Origin: CAYTSA01 sp964440345
GTDB taxonomy: Bacteria > Desulfobacterota > Desulfovibrionia > Desulfovibrionales > Desulfovibrionaceae
DNA: 38,874 nucleotides
Direction: 5' to 3'
NCBI GenBank assembly: GCA_964440345.1
Contig: CAYTSA010000027.1
Location: 1 to 38,874 of the forward strand
A program made the position numbers and the translations under genes. Of the stretch, positions 15,743 to 24,008 are shown piece by piece; position 1 is the stretch's first letter; each line of letters starts with the position of its first letter. The notes beneath the pieces were generated by a model. The model saw nothing but the letters and a program-made list of their open reading frames with translations. It was not told where the DNA came from and searched no databases.

Positions 15743-18160
15743 TCACATGACGCCGGCAAGTTCCTTGGCCACACGCACAGCGCTCACAGCGTCCCGGGCG
15801 TAGCCGTCTGCGCCTATGGAGTCGGCAAAGGCCTGGGTGACCACTGCCCCGCCCACCATGACCCGGGCGCTCAATCCCGCCTCTTTGGCCTTTTCAATTG
15901 TCTCTTGCATCTTGACCATGGTCGTGGTCATCAGGGCGGAAAGACCTATCACTGCGGCGTTGTTCTCTTTGGCCGCCAGCACTATATCTGCAGACGCCAC
16001 ATCCTTGCCCAGGTCTATGACCTCAAACCCGTAATTACGCAACATGAGATTGACTATGTTCTTGCCGATGTCGTGGATGTCCCCCTCCACAGTGGCCATG
16101 ACAACCACCTTGCGGGGGCCGCCTTCCGCGTCTTCCTCAAGCAGGGGTTTGAGCTTGTCAAAGGCTGCCTGCATGGTCTCGGCGGAAAGTATCAACTGGG
16201 GCAAGAAGTACTCCCCTGTCTCGTACATATCGCCAACTTTAGTGATGCCCGGAATCAACTCGTCATTGATCAAAGCAAAGGGCTTGGCGCCTTTGTCCAG
16301 GGCGGCGTCCAGCAACTCCAGCACCCGCTGCTTGTCGCCGGTTATCACCGCCTGTTTCAGCGTGTCCACGCTTTTTTTGGCGGCGCCGGCCTGGCCGCCG
16401 GCCGGGCCGGCCTCGCCCGGCTTCCACTCTGCGTAGCGAGCTATGAACTGCTGGGCCTGGGCGTCCCGGGCCAGCAGCACCTCGGCGGCGGCCATGGTCT
16501 CCTGCAGCCGTGAGGAGCCAGGATTGGCTATGCAGGCGCTCAATCCTTCGGCCATGGCCATGGCCAGAAAGGTGGAGTTGACCAGTTCCCGGGCCGGCAA
16601 GCCAAAAGAGACGTTGGACAGGCCGATAACAGTGGGAATATTGAGTTCGTCCCGGCAATAGCGGATGGTGTCCAGGGCGGCTTGGGCGGCTTCCGGCTTG
16701 GAGGACACAGTCAGGGCCAGCACGTCCACTATGGCCAGGCGGCGGGGCACGCCGGCGGCGTCAGCCCGTTGCAGCAAATCTTCAATGGCTTCTGTGCGCT
16801 CGGCCGCGGTGACCGGCAGGTTGCGGCCCTTGAGCGGCAAGAGGATGAAGGGCGCCCCGTACCTGGCGCATATGGGCCCCAGTTCCTCCATGCGGCCAGG
16901 GTCGCCGCTTATGGAATTGATCAGGGGCGAAGCCGGGTAGACGTCCAGGGCCGCCTTCAGCGCTTCCGGGTCTGGGGAGTCCAGGCACAGGGGCGCATGA
17001 AACCGCGACACCAGGGCCTTGACGACCTCGGGCAGCAGCTCGACCTCCTTGACCATGGGCGCGCCCACGTTCACGTCCAGCACGCCGGCGCCGGCCGCAG
17101 TCTGTTCCTCGGCATAGGCCATGGCAAGCTGCAGCTTGCCCTCCTGCAGGTCGGCGGTCAGCTGTTTCTTGCCAGTGGGGTTGATGCGTTCGCCAACGAT
17201 GACGGCGGGGCGGCCGTAGCCCACGCACGTGGACCGGGACCTTGACGTTATCGCAACGCATTCACGCTCCAGCGGCTCAGGCCGGGACCATGCAAAGGCG
17301 GCAACAGCCTTGGCCAGGGCGTTCATGTGCGCCGGCGTGGTTCCGCAGCAGCCGCCCACGCACTGGGCGCCCAGGGCGGCCAGCCGCGCCGTGCGCTCTG
17401 CAAACTCCTCCGGGCCCATGGGAAAAACAGTCTGGCCGTCTTGCAGCTCGGGCAGACCGGCGTTGGGGTAGACAAGCAGCGGCGTGCGCAGCCGGCGGAG
17501 CATGGTTTTCACCAGCTCTTCGAACTGCGCCGGGCCGGCGCTGCAGTTGCTGGCGACCATGTCCACGCCCAGATTCTGCGCCGTGTCCAGAAAAGAAAGG
17601 GGCGAGGAGCCTGTCAAGCTGACAGAAGATTCAAAGGTCATGGAAACGGCCACAGGCACGTCGCAAACTTCCCGCGCGCCCATGACTGCGGCTTTCATCT
17701 CTGCCAGGTCGTAATGTGTTTCAATGAGGATGAGGTCTGCGCCGCCCTGGGCCAGGCCCCTGGCCTGCTCAGCGTAGGCGGCGACCATATCCTTGAAGGA
17801 AACGTCGCCCAAGGGGGAAACAAAATGGCCGGTAGGGCCCATGCCGCCGGCCACCCAGCCTTTGCCGCCCACGGCTTCTTCCACAGCTTGGCGGGCTATC
17901 TGCGTGTTGACGCGGTTTACTTCTGTCACGTCCACGTCGCCCAGCTTATAACGCGTGCCTCCAAAAGTGTTGGTGGTCACAGCCATGGAGCCGGCCCGAA
18001 GATAGTCGACGTGCACAGAACGCAGAACGTCCTGGTTTTCCAGGCACCACAGCTCTGGCGAGGCGCCGGCGGGCAAGCCCCGCTCCTGAAGCAGCGTGCC
18101 CATGGCGCCGTCGAAGATAACTATTTTGTCATGTTGCAACGCAGAGAGAAAATCGTTCAC
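15743..18160 (-). CDS. metH: Cobalamin-dependent methionine synthase, short form
   Basis: An 805-residue enzyme that transfers a methyl group from methyltetrahydrofolate to homocysteine through cobalamin. Domains: homocysteine-binding barrel (1-300; zinc ligands in ASNCSAG and GGCCGTTP), pterin-binding barrel (about 320-580; VGERINPTGKK), helical cap (about 610-680), and Rossmann B12 domain with the DxHxxG motif DIHDIGKN. The C-terminal AdoMet-dependent reactivation domain of the roughly 1,200-residue E. coli enzyme is absent, so the cofactor must be reactivated by another protein. GTG start with AAGGGGG upstream. First gene of the minus-strand run to radA and divergent from rpoH. Confidence 0.93.
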   Translation of the reverse strand: MNDFLSALQHDKIVIFDGAMGTLLQERGLPAGASPELWCLENQDVLRSVHVDYLRAGSMAVTTNTFGGTRYKLGDVDVTEVNRVNTQIARQAVEEAVGGKGWVAGGMGPTGHFVSPLGDVSFKDMVAAYAEQARGLAQGGADLILIETHYDLAEMKAAVMGAREVCDVPVAVSMTFESSVSLTGSSPLSFLDTAQNLGVDMVASNCSAGPAQFEELVKTMLRRLRTPLLVYPNAGLPELQDGQTVFPMGPEEFAERTARLAALGAQCVGGCCGTTPAHMNALAKAVAAFAWSRPEPLERECVAITSRSRSTCVGYGRPAVIVGERINPTGKKQLTADLQEGKLQLAMAYAEEQTAAGAGVLDVNVGAPMVKEVELLPEVVKALVSRFHAPLCLDSPDPEALKAALDVYPASPLINSISGDPGRMEELGPICARYGAPFILLPLKGRNLPVTAAERTEAIEDLLQRADAAGVPRRLAIVDVLALTVSSKPEAAQAALDTIRYCRDELNIPTVIGLSNVSFGLPARELVNSTFLAMAMAEGLSACIANPGSSRLQETMAAAEVLLARDAQAQQFIARYAEWKPGEAGPAGGQAGAAKKSVDTLKQAVITGDKQRVLELLDAALDKGAKPFALINDELIPGITKVGDMYETGEYFLPQLILSAETMQAAFDKLKPLLEEDAEGGPRKVVVMATVEGDIHDIGKNIVNLMLRNYGFEVIDLGKDVASADIVLAAKENNAAVIGLSALMTTTMVKMQETIEKAKEAGLSARVMVGGAVVTQAFADSIGADGYARDAVSAVRVAKELAGVM

Positions 18161-18243
18161 AAATACTGCCCCCTTATGGGTTATGGCTTTCTGCAGTCCT
18201 TTTTGAAGAATGAGTAAAATGCAGAATCATCTACTGAAAATCG

Positions 18244-18272
18244 TTGAAAAGGACAAATAAAATCTCTAATAT
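18244..18272 (+). promoter_or_regulatory. Sigma-70 promoter of rpoH
   Basis: TTGAAA at 18244-18249 and TAATAT at 18267-18272 with an ideal 17-bp spacer. Transcription would start at about 18279, giving a leader of some 85 nt that ends in a GC-rich hairpin (CCGCG at 18339-18343 with CGCGG at 18350-18354) just before the rpoH ATG. Confidence 0.6.
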
Positions 18273-18364
18273 GGCAATTTGAAGCGAAGCGTCCTGCCTT
18301 GCGGGCGGCTTTGCACAACCGAACACAGATGACGACGCCCGCGTTCTAACGCGGCCAACTTAAT

Positions 18365-19450
18365 ATGACAAGAAAGGCGCACAACAATCAAGAGGCTGAA
18401 GCGGCCAAACCGCAATCGCCTGCTGAAGAATCTGAAGCAGTAGAAATGGGCAACAAGCCGGAACCCTCTTCTGGAGAAGACGCAGAGAATCCAGAATACT
18501 CCCTGGCCGATCTCGAAGCTGAAGACATGGACGCCGAAGACGATTCGGCCTCCTTGGATTCTTTCACGCTTCCCGCCCCAGCCAGCACAACAAGCCTGGG
18601 CGATTCGCTACAGCTGTATATGCGCGAGGTCAGCCGCTTTCCCATGCTGGAGCCCAACGAAGAGTTTGAGCTGGCCCGCCGGGTGCGCGACCATAACGAT
18701 TCTGACGCGGCCTTCCGGCTCATATCCTCCCATCTGCGGCTGGTGGTCAAGATAGCCATGGACTTTCAGCGGCGCTGGATGCAGAACGTACTTGACCTGG
18801 TGCAGGAAGGCAACGTGGGCCTCATGCGCGCTGTGCAGAAGTTCGACCCGGAGAAAGGCATCAAATTTTCCTACTACGCCGCCTTCTGGATCAAAGCGTA
18901 CATTCTCAAGTTCATCATGGACAACTGGCGCATGGTCAAGATCGGCACCACCCAGGCCCAACGCAAGCTTTTCTACAACCTGAACAAAGAACGGCAACGG
19001 CTGCAAGCGCTGGGCTACGATCCGGACGCCAAGACCCTGTCCTCCAACCTGAACGTCAGCCAGGAACAGGTAGAAGAAATGGAGCAGCGGCTTGGCTCCA
19101 GCGACATGTCTTTGGACGTTCCCTTGGCCGCCGACTCCACAGCCACGCGAATGGACTACCTGCCGGCTCTGGCGCCAGGCGTGGAGCAAACCCTTGCCCA
19201 AAATCAGATAGCCGGCATCCTACGCGAACACCTGGAGGCCATCCTGCCCCAGCTCAATGAAAAGGAAAAAGACATCCTGGAGCTGCGGCTGCTCACGGAC
19301 CAGCCTGTAACGTTACGTGAAATCGGGGAAAAATACGGCGTCACCCGGGAAAGGGTCCGCCAGCTGGAAGCCCGGCTTCTGCAAAAGCTGCGGGCGCACC
19401 TGACCAAAGAAATTGACGACTTCTCCAGAGATTGGATACAATCAGAATAA
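18365..19450 (+). CDS. rpoH: Heat-shock sigma factor RpoH (sigma-32)
   Basis: A 361-residue sigma-70 family protein with region 1.2/2 (LQLYMREVSRFPML; DLVQEGNVGLMRAVQKFDP; AAFWIKAYI), the RpoH-specific box QRKLFYNLNKERQ (199-211) that separates it from other alternative sigmas, and region 4 with the helix-turn-helix TLREIGEKYGVTRERVRQLEARL. About 80 acidic, low-complexity residues precede the conserved part, which makes it longer than the 284-residue E. coli protein. No Shine-Dalgarno is visible before the ATG at 18365; M28 is an alternative. It directs transcription of chaperone and protease genes. Confidence 0.9.
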   Translation: MTRKAHNNQEAEAAKPQSPAEESEAVEMGNKPEPSSGEDAENPEYSLADLEAEDMDAEDDSASLDSFTLPAPASTTSLGDSLQLYMREVSRFPMLEPNEEFELARRVRDHNDSDAAFRLISSHLRLVVKIAMDFQRRWMQNVLDLVQEGNVGLMRAVQKFDPEKGIKFSYYAAFWIKAYILKFIMDNWRMVKIGTTQAQRKLFYNLNKERQRLQALGYDPDAKTLSSNLNVSQEQVEEMEQRLGSSDMSLDVPLAADSTATRMDYLPALAPGVEQTLAQNQIAGILREHLEAILPQLNEKEKDILELRLLTDQPVTLREIGEKYGVTRERVRQLEARLLQKLRAHLTKEIDDFSRDWIQSE

Positions 19451-19515
19451 TGACTGCAAGATGTCGGCGCTGAAAACCTTGTTCAGGCCCCACTGATGCT
19501 AAATTGCAAAACCGT

Positions 19516-21261
19516 ATGCCAATGACCTACACATTACTATCCCGCGTGACTATTCGCCTTTCCAGCGTGCTATGGGGCGTGTTGCAGTTGACGGCTTTCC
19601 TTGGCTTGGCGTTGCTGGCGTCTGGCTGCGCCCCAAAGGCGACCCAGCCCGCTGATTCGCCCCAAGAACCGAAAACTGTGGTCTGGCGGCTAACGCCAGA
19701 AGCCCAAGAAACGTATTACTACCTGCTGCTGCAGGACGCCAAGCGTGACAACAACAGCGGCGCCGTGGCCTATGCCCTGGAAAACCTGCTCAAACTCAAC
19801 CCTTCGCCTAATACTTATATCGAAGCGGCCAACCATTATTGGCGCCAGGGCGAGACCGCTGCTGCCCGGCAACTGCTCAAAAAGAGCTTGGAAACCTATC
19901 CTGGCAACCAGGAGCTGACCTTGCTGCTGGCCGAGACGTATCTGGCTGAAAAACGGCTAGACGACGCGGTCGTCACGTTGCGGACATTTTTGAATGAACA
20001 CCCAGACGCGCACCACATGCGCCGCCAGTTGGCTGAAGTGCTTCTGGACGCAAAGCAATTCGCCGAGGCCCTCGACGCGCTGAACGCCATACCTGCTGAT
20101 GCAAGGGGCCGCATAGACCGCTACTACAAAGGCAAGGCGCTGGCCGGGCTCAATCGCACAGAAGAGGCCATTGCCGCCTACCAGGAGCTGGTGGACGAGG
20201 ACCCGGATTTTCTTGAAGCATGGGCCGAGCTGGCCTATTTGTACGAAAGCCGCAAAGACTACGCTGCAGCGGAAGAAACATATTCACGCCTGCTGGAGCT
20301 GGGAGAATCTTCCCAGGAGCTGTTGCTGCGGCTTATAGACCTGAACTTGAAACTGAATACGCCCCAGACAGCCATGTCGCTCTACAAGCAGGGGCCGGAA
20401 TCCGCCAGCTTTGCGCTGGGAACAGCGTCTTTACTGCTGGAGAATGGTTTCTACGATCAAGCGGAAACCGTTCTCTCGAGCATGGCTGATGAGAACCAGA
20501 CGCTCCCGGAGACACTTTTTTACGCCGCCTTACTGGCGTACGAAGGCCGCAACGACTTGGAAAAAGCATTGCAGTTCCTGGAACAGGTTCCTGAAGACCA
20601 TAGAACCTATCCACGTAGCGTGCGGTTCCGAGCGCATCTGCTCTACGACCTGGGCCGGCAGGAAGAAGCGTTGGACTTGCTGCGAGAGGGGCGTGAACAA
20701 TTCCCCGGGGATAAGGAGTTTTGGGCTCTGGGGGCGCGGTTGCTGCAAGACGATGGACAGTATGAGAAGGCTGCGCTATTGCTTGAAAAAGCCATGGAAA
20801 AATGGCCCAACGACACCGAACTCATATATCTGTCCGGCATGACGTACGAATACCAGGGAATGACCGATCTGGCGGTGGAGCAGATGGAAAAGGTCATCTC
20901 CTTGAATCCGGACAATCCAGAAGCTCTTAACTACCTGGGGTATGTCCTTGCCGACCAGAATAAGGACCTGGACCGCGCGCTGGTGCTCATTTCCAGGGCT
21001 CTGGAACAAAAGCCGCAAAGCGCCTACATCATCGACTCCATGGCCTGGGTCATGTACCGGCAGGGACGGCTGGACGAAGCGTGGGAATACATACGCAACG
21101 CTACGTCCAAAGAGACCGGCGACCCCATCATCTGGGAACACTACGGCGACATTGCCCGAGCCCTGGGAAAAATCGACGAGGCCAGGAGCGCCTACCGCAA
21201 AGCCTTGGAGCTCACCCCCAAAAACCCTCAAGAAATTCGCTCTAAACTTGAAGCCCTCTAG
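19516..21261 (+). CDS. TPR-repeat outer-membrane lipoprotein
   Basis: About 581 residues. A lipoprotein signal ends in LLASGC (Cys38), then about 530 residues of TPR-like helical repeats follow, several with good consensus (AWAELAYLYESRKDYAAAEETYSRLLELG; ALNYLGYVLADQNKDLDRALVLISRALEQ in part). Such proteins act as assembly scaffolds at the outer membrane. The start is uncertain: TTG at 19504, ATG at 19516 and ATG at 19522 are in frame and none has a ribosome-binding site; 19516 is chosen. The next lipoprotein gene overlaps its end by 14 nt, so the two are translationally coupled and probably work together. Confidence 0.85.
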   Translation: MPMTYTLLSRVTIRLSSVLWGVLQLTAFLGLALLASGCAPKATQPADSPQEPKTVVWRLTPEAQETYYYLLLQDAKRDNNSGAVAYALENLLKLNPSPNTYIEAANHYWRQGETAAARQLLKKSLETYPGNQELTLLLAETYLAEKRLDDAVVTLRTFLNEHPDAHHMRRQLAEVLLDAKQFAEALDALNAIPADARGRIDRYYKGKALAGLNRTEEAIAAYQELVDEDPDFLEAWAELAYLYESRKDYAAAEETYSRLLELGESSQELLLRLIDLNLKLNTPQTAMSLYKQGPESASFALGTASLLLENGFYDQAETVLSSMADENQTLPETLFYAALLAYEGRNDLEKALQFLEQVPEDHRTYPRSVRFRAHLLYDLGRQEEALDLLREGREQFPGDKEFWALGARLLQDDGQYEKAALLLEKAMEKWPNDTELIYLSGMTYEYQGMTDLAVEQMEKVISLNPDNPEALNYLGYVLADQNKDLDRALVLISRALEQKPQSAYIIDSMAWVMYRQGRLDEAWEYIRNATSKETGDPIIWEHYGDIARALGKIDEARSAYRKALELTPKNPQEIRSKLEAL

Positions 21262-22087
21262 CCTGTTCTTCCGCCTGCCGCTTTCTTGGGCCTATGCTGC
21301 TGCGTTGCTGTGCGCAATAGCCCTGGCCTCAGGCTGCGCCAGCCGCAGTCCTGCCCCGCCCCTGACTGAGCCGTCTACTGACGCGGCGTGGGCAGCATTG
21401 CTCGCGGCTGGCGAAGAAGCAGCCGCATTCGGGCCAGCGTATTACCTGCGGGCGTCCATGCACCTGATCGGTCCAGAACAGAAAAGCCGTGTGGTGGGAG
21501 TGTTCCGGGGCAATTTTTTCGGAACCTGCAGACTGGACGTTTCTGCCGGAGTGGGGGCTTTGGCCGTCATATGGCGCGAGACCCCGCAATCAGCCCTGGT
21601 GTATTTTCCCATGCAAAACAAAGCTGTCGCCGCCGCAGACCCGTCGGCCATGACTATATCCATGGGTCTGCCTGCGCCATTCTCCTTAAACGAAACCGCC
21701 CAGGTCCTTTACAGCCGCTGGGATGCGCTGCTGCCGGACCGGTATGACGACGCATATGTTGACGGCGAGGGTAATGTAGTTTTCGCCTTTGCGTGGAAAG
21801 GCCGGCGCTGTACGCTACAGCTGGACGAAGACGGCCATCCACTCCTGCTTTCCGGACCATCTGGCTGGACATTGCGCGTTCTGGCCCGGGATATGTACCC
21901 CCGCGGTCCTTCCATGCCCGAGCGGCTTCGCCTGACCGGCCTGGACGGCCAGGAAGCCCTGCTCTACGTCAAGCACCGAGAGATGCATAAAGCGCCCTGG
22001 CCTGATAGCTCCATGAAACTGCAGCTGCCCCCGAACACTGCCCTGCAGCAGCTTAAACAGACCAGTCCACAGACGCTATGGCAATGA
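21248..22087 (+). CDS. Lipoprotein, possibly LolB/DUF4292-like
   Basis: A 279-residue lipoprotein. The TTG at 21248 gives a clean lipoprotein signal (KPSSLFFRLPLSWAYAAALL, then AIALASGC with Cys30). The mature part has beta-rich text (VVGVFRGNFFGTCRLDVSAG; GNVVFAFAWKGRRCTLQLDED) that fits the half-barrel seen in LolA/LolB/DUF4292 proteins, which bind lipid or lipoprotein; this is a weak structural impression. It overlaps the TPR lipoprotein gene upstream and the coiled-coil gene downstream (10 nt), so these three form a tight operon. Confidence 0.72.
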   Translation: MKPSSLFFRLPLSWAYAAALLCAIALASGCASRSPAPPLTEPSTDAAWAALLAAGEEAAAFGPAYYLRASMHLIGPEQKSRVVGVFRGNFFGTCRLDVSAGVGALAVIWRETPQSALVYFPMQNKAVAAADPSAMTISMGLPAPFSLNETAQVLYSRWDALLPDRYDDAYVDGEGNVVFAFAWKGRRCTLQLDEDGHPLLLSGPSGWTLRVLARDMYPRGPSMPERLRLTGLDGQEALLYVKHREMHKAPWPDSSMKLQLPPNTALQQLKQTSPQTLWQ

Positions 22088-22428
22088 GCACGAACAACAC
22101 CGCTAAACCAGCGCGGCCGTCCAGCGTCAAGTGCTTTTTGCCTACCATGGCCCTGGGTCTGCGGGTGCTCTGGAGCGAAACAGCCTGGATGCTGCAAAAC
22201 GCTGTGCGGCGATTTGAGATCAGCCAGATGCGCCGCCGGCTGAATGAAGAATACGCCGCTCTGGGACGCGCCGCGAACGGCGAGGGGGATGACGACGCCA
22301 TGCGCCTGGCGGCCAGCCACATCGCCTTTCTGAAAGAAGAAATCGTCTTTCTGGAAACAGAGCGGGAAACGAAAAGGGCGGAATTGGTCGCCCGCCGCAC
22401 CCGGTCTTTGGGGTTGCGACCACACTAG
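22078..22428 (+). CDS. Small coiled-coil protein, unknown function
   Basis: A 116-residue protein that I do not recognise. Residues 35-60 and 75-108 are amphipathic, charged helices (RRFEISQMRRRLNEEYAALG; IAFLKEEIVFLETERETKRA) that probably form a short coiled coil. There is no signal peptide, Cys or catalytic motif. The start overlaps the stop of the preceding lipoprotein gene; M1 at 22078 or M3 at 22084 are possible. It lies 23 nt before rpiB. Confidence 0.7.
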   Translation: MAMSTNNTAKPARPSSVKCFLPTMALGLRVLWSETAWMLQNAVRRFEISQMRRRLNEEYAALGRAANGEGDDDAMRLAASHIAFLKEEIVFLETERETKRAELVARRTRSLGLRPH

Positions 22429-22451
22429 CGCTATACCACAGGAGAATCGCC

Positions 22452-22886
22452 ATGAGCACGACCTTTTTTGCCGGCTCTGACCACGCCGGACTGTCCCTCA
22501 AGCTGCAAGTGCTGCCCCATCTGCAGCAGCGCGGATGCACAGTGGAAGACCTGGGCGCCTACACCGAGGAAAGCTGCGACTACCCGGAAGCTGCGCAAAA
22601 CGTTTGCCGCAAGGTGCTGGAAACCGGAGGCCTGGGGCTGCTGATTTGCGGCACAGGCATTGGCATGTCCATGGCCGCCAACCGGTTTGGGGGAATTCGC
22701 GCCGCCCTGTGCCTGAATGAATACCACGCACGCATGGCCCGCATGCACAACAACGCCAACGTTATTTGCTTGGGCGAACGGGTGGTCGGCCCCGGGCTGG
22801 CGCTGGCCATTCTGGACGCCTATCTGGACGCCGCCTTTGAGGGCGGTCGGCATCAGCGCCGCATCGACCTTATAGAAAACGTGTAA
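22452..22886 (+). CDS. rpiB: Ribose-5-phosphate isomerase B
   Basis: A 144-residue RpiB/LacAB-family enzyme interconverting ribose 5-phosphate and ribulose 5-phosphate. Motifs: GSDHAG (D10, H11), catalytic C66 in ICGTGIGMSMAANR, and the HNNANVICLGER phosphate-binding segment. AGGAGAATCGCC before the ATG is an excellent ribosome-binding site. It is followed 30 nt later by glpX, linking pentose-phosphate and gluconeogenic steps in one transcript. Confidence 0.95.
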   Translation: MSTTFFAGSDHAGLSLKLQVLPHLQQRGCTVEDLGAYTEESCDYPEAAQNVCRKVLETGGLGLLICGTGIGMSMAANRFGGIRAALCLNEYHARMARMHNNANVICLGERVVGPGLALAILDAYLDAAFEGGRHQRRIDLIENV

Positions 22887-22916
22887 TGCTTCAGAAAATA
22901 GAACGAATACATACTA

Positions 22917-23900
22917 ATGGCCATCCCTGACAGAAACCTGGCCCTGGACTTGGTGCGCGTCACCGAAGCAGCGGCTCTGGCCTCTGCCCGCTGGCTTGGC
23001 CGAGGCGACAAGAACGCCGGCGACAAAGCAGCCGTGGACGCCATGCGCGTCACTTTCAATTCTTTGCACATCTCCGGTACTGTCGTTATAGGCGAAGGCG
23101 AAAAAGACCGTGCCCCCCTGCTCTTTACCGGCGAAACCGTGGGCGACGGCCAGGGTCCTGCAGTAGACGTGGCCGTGGACCCCGTGGAAGGACCCAACCT
23201 GCTCGCCTTTGGCCGGCCAAACGCCATCAGCGTGGTCGGCGTCGCGCCTGCAGGAACCATGTATGCCCCGGGAGACAGCTGCTACATGCAGAAACTCGTC
23301 GTCCCTGCCCCTGCCCGCAACGCCGTGGACCTGGACGCCCCGGTCAAAGACAACCTGAACGCCGTGGCCAAAGCCCTGAACAAAGACGTGCAGGACCTGG
23401 TGGTCTTTGTCCTGGACAAGCCACGGCACAAACAGCTCGTGGCGGATATCCGCGAGGCGGGCGCCCGCATTCAGCTGCACAGCGACGGCGACGTGAACGG
23501 GTCCCTGATGGCCGTGGCTCCCCGCAGTGAAGTTGACGTAATGATGGGAACCGGCGGCACGCCCGAAGGCGTGCTCTCCGCCTGCGCCATCCGCGGCGTA
23601 GGCGGCCAAATGCTCTGCCGGCTGGACCCGCAGTCCAGCCAGGAACGCCAGAACCTGCTGCATGCAGGCGTGGACCTGAACCGCGTCCTTACTGTTGAAG
23701 ACCTGGTCACGGACGAGGACGTCTTTTTCGCCGCCACCGGCCTTTCCGGAGGCTCGTTTCTGGAAGGCGTGCGCTACACCGGCCGCGGCGGCGCGACCTA
23801 CTCACTGGTCATACGAGGCAAAACCGGCACAGTGCGCTACATCACCAGCGTGCACAACTGGGACAAGCTGATGCGCTTCAGCGAAGTCAAGTACGGCTAG
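22917..23900 (+). CDS. glpX: Class II fructose-1,6-bisphosphatase GlpX
   Basis: A 327-residue GlpX-type phosphatase that hydrolyses fructose 1,6-bisphosphate in gluconeogenesis. Family motifs present: GRGDKNAGDKAAVDAMR (28-44), VIGEGEKDRAP (57-67), AVDPVEG (86-92), DGDVNGS, GTGGTPEGV and the C-terminal IRGKTGTVRYI. Oddity: the residue after DPVEG is Pro93 (codon CCC at 23193-23195), where the family has a conserved Thr (Thr90 in E. coli GlpX) implicated in catalysis. A one-base change from ACC would explain it. Just past the stop, an 18-bp sequence from the gene's end is repeated with two mismatches (23886-23903 and 23919-23936). Confidence 0.92.
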   Translation: MAIPDRNLALDLVRVTEAAALASARWLGRGDKNAGDKAAVDAMRVTFNSLHISGTVVIGEGEKDRAPLLFTGETVGDGQGPAVDVAVDPVEGPNLLAFGRPNAISVVGVAPAGTMYAPGDSCYMQKLVVPAPARNAVDLDAPVKDNLNAVAKALNKDVQDLVVFVLDKPRHKQLVADIREAGARIQLHSDGDVNGSLMAVAPRSEVDVMMGTGGTPEGVLSACAIRGVGGQMLCRLDPQSSQERQNLLHAGVDLNRVLTVEDLVTDEDVFFAATGLSGGSFLEGVRYTGRGGATYSLVIRGKTGTVRYITSVHNWDKLMRFSEVKYG

Positions 23901-24008
23901 CGCATCTAAACACTCGTAGCCAAGTACGGCTGGCGCCGCCGCCCAACCTTGCCCCATCGTATGTACAGTCTTTGCAGTTGAACCATCTTTATGTAAGTAT
24001 CGCGCACT

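Noticed and set aside
18161..18364. Cobalamin or SAM riboswitch before metH
   Set aside because: The short divergent gap contains no B12-box-like or SAM-type core and is too small for a cobalamin riboswitch plus two promoters.
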